Shown here: positions 6,149 through 14,013 of the stretch, in pieces
Layout: every line of letters starts with the position of its first letter
Numbering within the stretch: position 1 is the first letter of the stretch
Assembly: GCA_964420065.1 (NCBI GenBank)
Contig: CAYQQK010000012.1
Coordinates: 1 to 59,117, forward strand
Direction: 5' to 3'
Source: CAYQQK01 sp964420065
GTDB taxonomy: Bacteria > Bacillota > Dethiobacteria > DTU022
DNA: 59,117 nt
Notes under the pieces: model-generated
The model's database searches: none
Told to the model about the DNA's origin: nothing
What the model saw: only the letters and a program-made list of their open reading frames with translations
Made by a program: the position numbers and the translations under genes

Positions 6149-8087
6149 TAGTATTCGCGGGGCCGGTCCGGTCCGAGGCGATTAAAACCGGAACCGGGGC
6201 AATCCGGTTGGCCGTATCTGGACGGGTTTCAAAAAAAAGGCGATGCCATAGCAAAAAGATCGCCGCCGTCCATAATTTGCGGGCATGGTTGGCGGAACCC
6301 CGGCAGTGTGCCCGGAGCAAAAGGTCAAGGGCTTCCGGGTTGAGGTAAGTGTATGCTGTTTCCGAGTGGTACAGTTCGCGCAGGGACGGCATGAAGCTGC
6401 TGCGGATCCAGGAGGCAATGGGGACCGGAAAACCCAGTTTGGGGCGAAAGCTGACCCTGGAAGGCAGATAACGGGAGGCCACACGCCGCAGCACGTATTT
6501 GCCCAGACCGCGCCGGATTTTGTAGCAGGGCGGGATGGTTGCGGCAAACTCCACCAGCACATGATCCATGAAGGGGGAACGTAACTCCAGGGAATGGGCC
6601 ATGCTCATCCGGTCCGCCTTGGCCAAAATATCTTCCGGCAGCCAGGTATGGAGGTCCAGGTGCTGCATACGGCTGGTATGATCCAGATTTTTGCTAAGGC
6701 GGTAAACGGGTGCGGTGACCGTCCAGGGCGGCTCCCATCCTTCGGGGAAAAGGTTGGGGGTCAGAATATTTGTTTTTTCCTCCTCCGAGCAAATGCAGGC
6801 GTTGCCGAAATACCGTTTTTCAAGCGGGGTAATACCACGGCGCAGGTAATCGCGGCCCCGGAAACCGGCCGGCAGGCGGCGGTGAAAAAGAGCCGCCAAT
6901 TTCTTGGCCGGGTCGGGCAGATATTGCAGCGGCGCGACCGCGGCCGGCTCACGGTAAATGTCGTAACCGCCAAAAATTTCATCGGCTCCTTCCCCGGAAA
7001 GCATAACCCGGACTTCTGCGGCGGCGAGACGGGCGGCGAAATAAAGGGCGGCGGCGGCCGGGTCGGCCACCGGTTCGTCCTGATGCCACAATATTTGCGG
7101 TAGGTTCTCCCAGAACTCTTCCGCCTCGATGGTAATCTCCTGGTGGGTGGCGCCAAGTAATCGGGCGGTTTCACGGGCCAGGGGCAGCTCGTCGTATTTC
7201 CCGCCGGCACAACCCACAGAAAACGTGCGTGGTGGTCCGGTCTCGATCCGGCCGAAAAGAGCGGCTATGGTACCGGAATCAACCCCGCCGCTCAGGAAAC
7301 ATCCCGCTGGGGTGTTGCCGGTCAAATGCAACCGCATTGATTCGCGCAGTAAATAGTCCGCCCGTGTAATATAGGCGTTCAGCGCTTGCGGCCGCGGGTC
7401 GGGCCGGAAATTTAATCGCCAGTACTGCCGCAGTGTCGTTCCGGTTGCATCGAAGGTCAGGCTGCAAGCCGGGCGCAGCCGGTGCAGCCCTTGAAAGGCG
7501 CTTTCCGGTCCCGGGAAATATTGGAAGGTAAAATAATGAGGCAATGCCTTCAAGTTCAAACGCGTTGTCACAGCGGGGTGGGCCAGGACTGCTTTGGCTT
7601 CGGAGGCGAAGATCAAAGTATCCCCCTGCACAGTGTAATAAAGCGGTTTCTGGCCGAAACGATCCCGGGCCAGCAATAGCCTTCGGGCATGCGCGTCCCA
7701 GAGGGCGAGGCTGAAGGCACCGCGCAACCGTTCCAGTAGTTTTTTGCCATATTCCTCATAAAGGGTCATGATCACTTGCCCGTCGGTCCGGGCACGGGAG
7801 CGCCGGCCCTGGGTTTGCAGTTCGCAGTGCAGTTGTCGGAAATTGTAGATGTTACCGTCGTAAACAAGGCTGAGAACGCCCTTTTCATCGGCAAAAGGCT
7901 GCCGGTTGTTATCGCAGCCGGCGGGGCCGGGATCGCGGTAGCCGAGGGCGGCATGATCGTCATAAAAATACCCGCTTCCGGTGGGACCGCGGTAGGCGAT
8001 AATACCGGCCATGGTTTCCAGGTTGCGGCGGCATATCTCCTGTTCCGGCAACCCCTTCAAAGAAACAAATCCACAAATTCCGCCCAC
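6117..8087 (-). CDS. Asparagine synthetase-like protein with altered glutaminase site
   Basis: AsnB uses glutamine or ammonia and ATP to amidate aspartate. This 656-aa protein has the two-domain layout: an N-terminal class II glutaminase-like domain (1-200) and a C-terminal synthetase domain with PP-loop SGGVDS (266-271) and LSGEGADEIFGGY (363-375), plus the conserved KADRMSMAHSLELRSPF segment. The glutaminase site is changed. The N-terminus reads MGGICGF instead of MCGI, so the nucleophilic Cys is Gly (codon GGC), and the NGE motif reads DGN (77-79); D102 of the Gln-binding set remains. The start is GTG 8087 after AAGGAGAA, and no alternative start restores a Cys. It may use free ammonia, or be an amide ligase of the beta-lactam synthetase or lasso-cyclase type. 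Last of four minus-strand genes. Confidence 0.88.
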   Translation of the reverse strand: MGGICGFVSLKGLPEQEICRRNLETMAGIIAYRGPTGSGYFYDDHAALGYRDPGPAGCDNNRQPFADEKGVLSLVYDGNIYNFRQLHCELQTQGRRSRARTDGQVIMTLYEEYGKKLLERLRGAFSLALWDAHARRLLLARDRFGQKPLYYTVQGDTLIFASEAKAVLAHPAVTTRLNLKALPHYFTFQYFPGPESAFQGLHRLRPACSLTFDATGTTLRQYWRLNFRPDPRPQALNAYITRADYLLRESMRLHLTGNTPAGCFLSGGVDSGTIAALFGRIETGPPRTFSVGCAGGKYDELPLARETARLLGATHQEITIEAEEFWENLPQILWHQDEPVADPAAAALYFAARLAAAEVRVMLSGEGADEIFGGYDIYREPAAVAPLQYLPDPAKKLAALFHRRLPAGFRGRDYLRRGITPLEKRYFGNACICSEEEKTNILTPNLFPEGWEPPWTVTAPVYRLSKNLDHTSRMQHLDLHTWLPEDILAKADRMSMAHSLELRSPFMDHVLVEFAATIPPCYKIRRGLGKYVLRRVASRYLPSRVSFRPKLGFPVPIASWIRSSFMPSLRELYHSETAYTYLNPEALDLLLRAHCRGSANHARKLWTAAIFLLWHRLFFETRPDTANRIAPVPVLIASDRTGPANTIRGCSPKATQ

Positions 8088-8111
8088 GGCGGCCTTCTCC
8101 TTCCCTTCGGG

Positions 8112-8124
8112 CCGGTTTAACCGG
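8112..8124. promoter_or_regulatory. Short palindrome before the asnB-like gene
   Basis: CCGGTTTAACCGG is a perfect 6-bp inverted repeat around one base. It lies 25 bases upstream of the asnB-like start in the 51-base gap after the MFS gene. It may be an operator or an RNA stem; there is no further evidence. Confidence 0.3.
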
Positions 8125-8138
8125 TATCATAACGTTAA

Positions 8139-9410
8139 TTAGTGTATGGGTAACGGGGCTCTGTTGTGCTGCTCGAGACGTTTTTTGGCTCTAGCGGCGC
8201 CAAACAGTGCGATCAGGGTTGCTACGGCGCCGAGGCCGAGCAGGCTGAAGGAAAGGCCCCAACTGGTGGTCCGGTCCAGCACCACTCCAAACAGGTAGTA
8301 CGGCAGAGCGGTCAGGCCAAAACCGATCGACGCCTGCAAACCCAGGGCTATACCCAGGGAAGCGGGGGGGAAAACCTCGGCCAGGATGGTCTTATAGATG
8401 GCCGTATCGGCGATGACGAAAAAAAGATAAACCATTCCAATCAGCCCCAGGGCCCAGAAGGGCAGCCGGAGCAGGTGTCCGAATTCAAACGATAATACTC
8501 CGCCCAGGGTGGCCAGCAAAGCCGCAGTTCTGAGGGAACCGAAGCGATCGGAAAGCCAGCCTCCGTAACTGGTGGCGACAAAATTGATCAGATTGCCGAT
8601 GGCCGCCAGGGTCCCCGCCAGGGCTGTAGCCTGCCTGAGCACGGCGCCCTCCTGAAGCATGAGCGAGGCGGTGAAAAACGGGCCGATCCAGCCCCGCAGG
8701 GCGATTAACTCCCAGGTATGCCCCAGGTAGGCAAGCAAAATCCACCAGAAAAAGCCGCTCATGAGCAGGTCGCGATAGGAAAGCCACCGCGAACCGTGGT
8801 TCGGTCCGGTGCCGGCCGTTCGGGCCGACGTTTTTGTTGCCGCAGAAACCTGGTCCGGCAGGCGGTACCTGACCAGGAAAAAACCGGCAAATGCAGGCAG
8901 GGAGGTCATAAAAACCGCGTGCCGCCAGCTCCAGAAAGCCACGAAAATGCCGGAAAAAAAGTAAGCTCCGGCGATGGCCAAACTGAGCGCACCCGTAAAA
9001 AGGCCGATCGCGGCGCCCCGCCGGCGGGGCGGGTAGAGGCAACTCAAATAAACCATTCCGGGCACGTATAGGGCACCCACCCCCAGCCCGGCCAGGAAAC
9101 GCAGGATGAGGCCGCTGTAAAAACCGTTGGCGACAACTGCAAACAGAAGGCCGGAAACACCGGCCAGCAGGCAGCCCTGCATAAAAACGAGGCGGGGGTT
9201 GACCCGATCCGAAAAAATACCGGAGATGAAGACCGAGACGGCATAGCCAACCTGGACCATGCCCATCATCACGCCCCCCTGGCCGGCGCTGATCGACCAT
9301 TCCACCTGCAGCACGGGAAAAATGGCGGGAAAATTGTACCAGTTAAACGTGGAAAGAAACAGAGCGGTGCCAAGAACGACAAGTGGAGTACGCAGAAACT
9401 GTTTGCTCAT
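8139..9410 (-). CDS. Major facilitator superfamily transporter
   Basis: This 423-aa protein has twelve predicted membrane segments and typical MFS features, including a loop between segments 2 and 3 (GIFSDRVNPR) and a second-half counterpart (GGWLSDRFGS). The substrate cannot be read from the sequence. It lies between the M24 peptidase gene (72 bases upstream) and the asnB-like gene (51 bases downstream) on the same strand. It has its own extended -10 promoter directly at the start codon and no ribosome binding site, so the transcript may be leaderless. Export or import of a peptide or amino-acid derivative would fit the neighbours, but this is inference. Confidence 0.88.
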   Translation of the reverse strand: MSKQFLRTPLVVLGTALFLSTFNWYNFPAIFPVLQVEWSISAGQGGVMMGMVQVGYAVSVFISGIFSDRVNPRLVFMQGCLLAGVSGLLFAVVANGFYSGLILRFLAGLGVGALYVPGMVYLSCLYPPRRRGAAIGLFTGALSLAIAGAYFFSGIFVAFWSWRHAVFMTSLPAFAGFFLVRYRLPDQVSAATKTSARTAGTGPNHGSRWLSYRDLLMSGFFWWILLAYLGHTWELIALRGWIGPFFTASLMLQEGAVLRQATALAGTLAAIGNLINFVATSYGGWLSDRFGSLRTAALLATLGGVLSFEFGHLLRLPFWALGLIGMVYLFFVIADTAIYKTILAEVFPPASLGIALGLQASIGFGLTALPYYLFGVVLDRTTSWGLSFSLLGLGAVATLIALFGAARAKKRLEQHNRAPLPIH

Positions 9411-9432
9411 AAAATATATTGTAACATATATT
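9411..9432 (-). promoter_or_regulatory. Extended -10 promoter and palindrome at the MFS start
   Basis: On the minus strand TGTTACAAT (9426-9418) is an extended -10 element only about eight bases before ATG 9410, so transcription would begin at or next to the start codon. An inverted repeat AATATAT (9413-9419)/ATATATT (9426-9432) with a 6-base spacer overlaps it and could be an operator. No -35 match is seen. Confidence 0.5.
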
Positions 9433-9482
9433 GCGACAGGTTGCCGCGGGTGATCCTTTCCCCGGGCGCCGGTTGTCGATTC

Positions 9483-10688
9483 TTACAACCGGCCCGTGGA
9501 CAGGGTCAGGGCGACCGGATCCGTATCAAAAAAGGTCAATTGTTCGAGGTGATCGGAGCGAACGATAAAAGTATCCTCGATCCCGGCCACGCCCACGCCC
9601 GGAAAAATAAACTTCGGCTCCAGGGCAAAAACCATACCCTCTTCCAGCCGCTGTCCGGGATCGGAAGCAATTACCGGTAGCTCGTCCAGTTCCAGCCCGA
9701 CCCCGTGGCCGATAAAGTTTACCCCCTGCTGGTAGCCCATAAAATACTCTTTTACACCGGCCTCAACGGCTATTTTTACAGCGCGTTCGTAGAGCAGGTC
9801 TATGGCTGTGCCCGCTTTTCCGAGGACCGCCAGTTCATCCATTATGGCCAGGGAAGTCTGGTAGGCGGAACGCAGCTTTGCGGGGGGAGAACCCAGGAAG
9901 AAGATCCGGGTTTGGTCCACCATGTAGCCGTCAATGACCGCGGCGAGATCTACCAGCACCGCCTCACCGGGTTCAAGCAACGCAAAACTGGATCCCTGGG
10001 GAAAAGAGGGGTTTGTGCCGGCCCCCCCGGTCGGCCCGTTGAAAAAACTTGGAGCTGCCGCACGGCTTCCGCTCATGATATGGCCAAAATAAAGCTCCTG
10101 GTTAAAGCGGCGCATGCGCACCGCACCCTGGTGGCCCCGTACCCGTGCAAAAGCCTCCAGGCGGGAAGAAAGTTCCAGTTCACTCATTCCGGGGTGGATT
10201 ATCTCCCGGGCATGGGTAAAAATCTGCTGTGAAAGGACGGCGGCTTTTTGCTGAAGGTTGACCTCCCAGGGTGATTTAATGGCCCGGATTTGCCGGATCG
10301 GTGCGGAGACGTCGACGATATCGAGAGGCGCCAGCCGTTTCCGGCACTGCAGGTAGAACGAGGCCGGCAGTACATCCAGCTCCATCCCCAGGCGGCCGCC
10401 TTCGGGGAGGCGCTCCCGGATCATCTCCGCCATTTTTTGAAATCCCGGGTAAGGAATTACTTGTGGCAGTGTGCTTTCATGACGGGCCCGTTCCAGGTCT
10501 TTGCGGATCGCCAGCACCGGTTCCCCGCAGCCGGATCCGGCCGGGATAAAAAGATACCCGTCCTGCCCGGTACCGCTGAAATAATAAAGGTCAACCCTTT
10601 GGAGCAGTAGCGCCCCCGCCAGGCCCGCCTGGACCATTCTTCCCCGTAGCCTGTCAATTCGCAACTGCAGCTCTGTTTTTGGAACCAC
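9483..10688 (-). CDS. Xaa-Pro peptidase family protein (M24)
   Basis: M24B metallopeptidases release N-terminal residues from X-Pro peptides. The protein (401 aa) has a creatinase-type N-terminal domain and a C-terminal pita-bread domain. The metal ligands are visible as two Asp in LVDLAAVIDGYMVDQTR, His in FIGHGVGLELDELP, Glu in LEPKF and Glu in IEDTF, so it should be active with two metal ions. I place the start at GTG 10688, nine bases after AGGAGG; the open frame extends to a TTG at 10712 that precedes this site. It is followed by the MFS gene after 72 bases. The true substrate is unknown; a creatinase-like or dipeptidase role is possible. Confidence 0.9.
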   Translation of the reverse strand: MVPKTELQLRIDRLRGRMVQAGLAGALLLQRVDLYYFSGTGQDGYLFIPAGSGCGEPVLAIRKDLERARHESTLPQVIPYPGFQKMAEMIRERLPEGGRLGMELDVLPASFYLQCRKRLAPLDIVDVSAPIRQIRAIKSPWEVNLQQKAAVLSQQIFTHAREIIHPGMSELELSSRLEAFARVRGHQGAVRMRRFNQELYFGHIMSGSRAAAPSFFNGPTGGAGTNPSFPQGSSFALLEPGEAVLVDLAAVIDGYMVDQTRIFFLGSPPAKLRSAYQTSLAIMDELAVLGKAGTAIDLLYERAVKIAVEAGVKEYFMGYQQGVNFIGHGVGLELDELPVIASDPGQRLEEGMVFALEPKFIFPGVGVAGIEDTFIVRSDHLEQLTFFDTDPVALTLSTGRL

Positions 10689-10771
10689 CGTGATCAGCCT
10701 CCTTGGTTTCAAATTAACTGCCGGCCGCCCGGACCGGGGAGATCGGGGATGGCAACGTACTTAAAGAGCCG

Positions 10772-11707
10772 TCATTTACCTACCGGATCCGTGTGAACGG
10801 TGACCCGGCAGTCCATTTTTCCCTCGAGCCGAGTTTGCACCCGGTGAGCAATCTCATCCGCCCGGTGGAGGCTGGTATTCCCGGCCACCCTGATGTGCAT
10901 GGTGATCGACTTATGCACACCGTAGTCGTGGACCTCCAGATCGTGAACATCCAAAACCCCCTCGATCGATAGCGCCTCCTGCTCGAGGTTACGAAGCAGA
11001 TCCTTGGTCGGCGAGACACCGATGATTTTATTTCCGGTACGAAAGGCGATTTCTGCGCCGGTATAAAGAATAAAAGCGGCAATCAAAAAAGCACCCACCG
11101 CATCGAACCAGTGGAGCTTAAAATAGCCGCCGCAAACCGCCGCCAGAACCAGGATCGAGGTAAAAACATCGCTGCGATGGTGCCAGGCGTCGGCGATCAA
11201 CGCCTCCGAATCGATCAGCTTGCCGATGTTGCCGGCAAAACGGTACATCAATTCCTTGGTCAGGATCGATCCCAGTGCCACGGCAACTGCCGCCGGGCTT
11301 TGCTGCATTGTTGTTCCTTCAACAAGGCGCCGGTAAGCACCGGCAACAAAACCGACGCCGGTTCCGATCAGCGCTGCGGCCACGAACAACCCGGCCAGGT
11401 ATTCGACCCGGCCGTGACCGTGGGGATGTTTTTGGTCCGGCCCTTTGCTTGAGATTTTAAAACCGATGATGACCACGACCGAGGTTAGAATATCGGAAGC
11501 GGTATGGGCGGCATTGGCCAGCAGGGAGACGCTGCCGCTGATAAGACCAACGATCATCTTCAGCAGGGCCAAAACGGCATTCCCGGCGATGCTGACCCAG
11601 CCTGCAATATAACCGAGACGCAGTCTTTCTTGCGGCCGGCTGATATCCCTGCCGCAGAACACGGCTTTGATCAGGGCCTCATCGAGCAGCTTCATATCCC
11701 GAACCAA
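10772..11707 (-). CDS. Cation diffusion facilitator family efflux protein
   Basis: CDF proteins export divalent metals (Zn2+, Fe2+, Mn2+ and others) in exchange for protons. The 311-aa protein has six membrane segments and a C-terminal cytoplasmic domain. The transport site is formed by HxxxD in segment 2 (ANAAHTASD) and HxxxD in segment 5 (DAWHHRSD), a pattern common in zinc transporters. The start is TTG 11707 with AAAGGA seven bases upstream; ATG 11695 is an alternative. It has its own promoter and is divergent from tig. The M24 peptidase gene starts 83 bases downstream, so read-through into the next genes is possible. Confidence 0.92.
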   Translation of the reverse strand: MVRDMKLLDEALIKAVFCGRDISRPQERLRLGYIAGWVSIAGNAVLALLKMIVGLISGSVSLLANAAHTASDILTSVVVIIGFKISSKGPDQKHPHGHGRVEYLAGLFVAAALIGTGVGFVAGAYRRLVEGTTMQQSPAAVAVALGSILTKELMYRFAGNIGKLIDSEALIADAWHHRSDVFTSILVLAAVCGGYFKLHWFDAVGAFLIAAFILYTGAEIAFRTGNKIIGVSPTKDLLRNLEQEALSIEGVLDVHDLEVHDYGVHKSITMHIRVAGNTSLHRADEIAHRVQTRLEGKMDCRVTVHTDPVGK

Positions 11708-11778
11708 TTCCTTTTCCTTTTAAAGCTGTCTTTACCGGCCGGGACAAAAATAGATAGTGTAAAAGGCCGGCTATTGTT

Positions 11779-11807
11779 AATATACTATGCTTTCCCAGCC
11801 GCTTCAA
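11779..11807 (-). promoter_or_regulatory. Promoter of the CDF transporter gene
   Basis: On the minus strand TTGAAG (11807-11802) and TATATT (11784-11779) are separated by 17 bases. The leader to the start codon would be about 65 bases and contains a GGCCGG/CCGGCC inverted repeat. It is too short for a NiCo-type riboswitch. Confidence 0.6.
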
Positions 11808-11856
11808 CGCCGGGGCGGTATGAGTTAACATTGAATTGCCGGCGGAGGTGTTCTTG

Positions 11857-11885
11857 TTGTGCCCCGCCGGGGGGTATGTTAAAAT
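11857..11885 (+). promoter_or_regulatory. Promoter of tig
   Basis: TTGTGC (11857-11862) and TAAAAT (11880-11885) are separated by 17 bases and lie about 100 bases upstream of tig. A short GC stem followed by TTTTTT (11927-11938 region) occurs in the leader and may cause some attenuation. No CIRCE or CtsR operator is visible. Confidence 0.5.
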
Positions 11886-11988
11886 AGAGTGGCAATTAAA
11901 GATATCCGGGCCGTCGCGCCTGCCCCAGGGGCGTTTTTTAGTGTCGGCCCATCCCGGTAGGGTATGACACAGGGGAGGAAGAGCATAA

Positions 11989-13335
11989 ATGCCGGTAAAG
12001 TGGGAGAAAATAGAAACCAATACGGTCCAGTTTGAAATCGAAGTTCCGGCTTCAGAGGTTGATACGGCGCTGGACCGGGCCTATAGGAAGGTTGTTCGCA
12101 AGGTCAGGCTGCCCGGTTTTCGCGCGGGTAAAGTGCCGCGGCATGTTCTGGAGTCGTACTTCGGCCCGCAAATTCTTCACGAGGACGCCTTGCAGTTGGT
12201 AGTCCCGGTGGCGTACCGTCGTGCCGTCGAAAAAGCCGATCTCAATCCGATTTCCGATCCTGATTTTAAACTGCAGCAAATGGAACGGGGAAAACCGCTT
12301 CATTTTACGGTCACGGTGGATGTGATGCCGGAAGTAAAACTGGGCCGGTATCGCGGCGTAGCGGTGACCCGGGAAGAGATCGCCATCACCCCCGGCCAGG
12401 TGGACAATTACCTGCAGCAATTACGCGAACAACATGCCCGTCTGGTATCCGTTCCCCCTGAAAGTGAAGGGACCGGGGCGCTTTCCCGGCAAGGGGACCT
12501 GGTCATCATTGATTTTACCGGTTATATTGATGGAGAGCCCTTCAAGGGGGGCGATGCGGAAAATTATTCCCTTGAACTGGGCACATCCACCTTTATTGCC
12601 GGCTTCGAGGAGCAACTGGAAGGGGCGGCTTGCGGTGAAGAACGTGAAGTCAGGGTTACATTTCCCGAGAACTATCACAAAGAAGAACTGGCGGCCAAAG
12701 AAGCACTTTTCGAGGTGAAAATTAAGGAGATCAAACGCAAGGAACTACCCGTACTCAACGATGACTTTGCCCGTGAGATCAGTGATGCGGCGACACTGCC
12801 TGAGTACCGGATCCAGGTGCAGGAACAGTTGGAAAAAAGCGCCCGTGAGCGCGCGCAGCAACAGGTAAAAGAAGACATTATTGCAAAGGTTGCCGCGGAT
12901 TCCGAGGTGGAACTGCCGCCGGTGCTGGTGGAACGCCAGATCGACCGGATGCTCGAGGAAATGGAACAGATTTTACGCTACCAGGGGCTGACTCTGGAAA
13001 AATATGTATCCCTTTCGAAGAAAACCATGGATGAATTACGGGAAGAAAAACGGGAAGAAGCGACGCGCCGGGCCAAGGCGGGAGCGGTTCTTGAAGCAAT
13101 CATCAAACAAGAAGGAATTACGGTTGATGAAACCGAACTTAAGCATAGAATAGAAGAGATTGCGCAGACCTATAATGATGATCCGGCGCACGTGCAGGAG
13201 GTTTTTGCCAAACAAGGCCGTCTGCAGATGATCCGGGAAGAGTTGCGTCTGGGCAAGGTAATTGATTTTCTGGTGCAGGAAGCCAAGATGATCGTGGTGC
13301 CGTCGCAGCAGGAAGAGGAAACGAAGCCCTCGTAA
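11989..13335 (+). CDS. tig: Trigger factor
   Basis: Trigger factor is the ribosome-bound chaperone that receives nascent chains and has peptidyl-prolyl isomerase activity. The 448-aa protein has the N-terminal ribosome-binding domain with the signature GFRAGKVPRHVLE (about residues 43-55; GFRxGKxP in the family), a central FKBP-type PPIase domain with GDLVIIDFTGYIDGEPF (about 166-182), and a helical C-terminal domain. The start is ATG 11989 after GGGGAGGAAGAG. It is the first gene of the tig-clpP-clpX set, an order conserved across bacteria; clpP begins 61 bases downstream. Confidence 0.97.
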   Translation: MPVKWEKIETNTVQFEIEVPASEVDTALDRAYRKVVRKVRLPGFRAGKVPRHVLESYFGPQILHEDALQLVVPVAYRRAVEKADLNPISDPDFKLQQMERGKPLHFTVTVDVMPEVKLGRYRGVAVTREEIAITPGQVDNYLQQLREQHARLVSVPPESEGTGALSRQGDLVIIDFTGYIDGEPFKGGDAENYSLELGTSTFIAGFEEQLEGAACGEEREVRVTFPENYHKEELAAKEALFEVKIKEIKRKELPVLNDDFAREISDAATLPEYRIQVQEQLEKSARERAQQQVKEDIIAKVAADSEVELPPVLVERQIDRMLEEMEQILRYQGLTLEKYVSLSKKTMDELREEKREEATRRAKAGAVLEAIIKQEGITVDETELKHRIEEIAQTYNDDPAHVQEVFAKQGRLQMIREELRLGKVIDFLVQEAKMIVVPSQQEEETKPS

Positions 13336-13396
13336 CGGATCATTTTATCCGGGGTGCCGGAAACACCGGGTCCGGATCAATGAAGGAGAGTATGCC

Positions 13397-13984
13397 ATGA
13401 GCGTTCTGATACCGATGGTGGTGGAACAGACCAACCGGGGCGAGCGGGCCTATGACATTTACTCGCGGTTGTTAAAAGACCGGGTCGTATTTCTTGGCAG
13501 TCCGATCGATGATCACGTAGCCAACGTGGTGGTGGCCCAGATGCTTTTCCTGGAATCGGAAGATCCGGATAAAGATATCAACCTGTATATCAATTCTCCG
13601 GGGGGAGCCGTTTACGCGGGTTTGGCGATCTACGATACCATGCAGTACATCAAGTCACCGGTATCAACCATCTGTGTCGGGCTTGCCGCCAGTTTTGGCG
13701 CGGTTCTGCTGGCCGCCGGAGCGACCGGTAAACGTTACGCCTTGCCCCATTCGCGGATCATGCTGCACCAACCGGCCGGCGGCGCCCAGGGCCAGGCCGC
13801 CGATATTGAAATCCATGCCCGTGAAATTTTAAAAATCAGGGAGACCTTGAACGCAATCCTGGCCAATCATACCGGGCAGCCGGTGGAACGGATCACCCAG
13901 GATACGGACCGTGACTTCTTTATCTCGGCTGAAGACGCCAAGGAATACGGTCTGATCGATGAAATCATGGTTCACCGGCCTTAG
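13397..13984 (+). CDS. clpP: ATP-dependent Clp protease proteolytic subunit
   Basis: ClpP forms the two-ring barrel that degrades proteins fed by ClpX. The 195-aa protein shows the catalytic triad S99 (GLAASFGAVLLA), H124 (MLHQP) and an Asp near 173 (DTDRDFF). The length is normal. The family usually has AASMGAFLL, so Phe and Val here are conservative variants. The start is ATG 13397 after GAAGGAGAG. It is followed by clpX after 29 bases, the standard pairing. Confidence 0.97.
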   Translation: MSVLIPMVVEQTNRGERAYDIYSRLLKDRVVFLGSPIDDHVANVVVAQMLFLESEDPDKDINLYINSPGGAVYAGLAIYDTMQYIKSPVSTICVGLAASFGAVLLAAGATGKRYALPHSRIMLHQPAGGAQGQAADIEIHAREILKIRETLNAILANHTGQPVERITQDTDRDFFISAEDAKEYGLIDEIMVHRP

Positions 13985-14013
13985 CCGGCTAAAAAAGAGG
14001 TGGATCGGCTGAC

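Noticed and set aside
11708..11806. NiCo-type riboswitch upstream of the CDF gene
   Set aside because: The leader is only about 65 bases from the predicted promoter and shows no multi-stem junction.
11927..11938. Terminator or attenuator in the tig leader
   Set aside because: The T-run is good but the stem before it is only about four pairs with a long loop; too weak to annotate as a separate feature.
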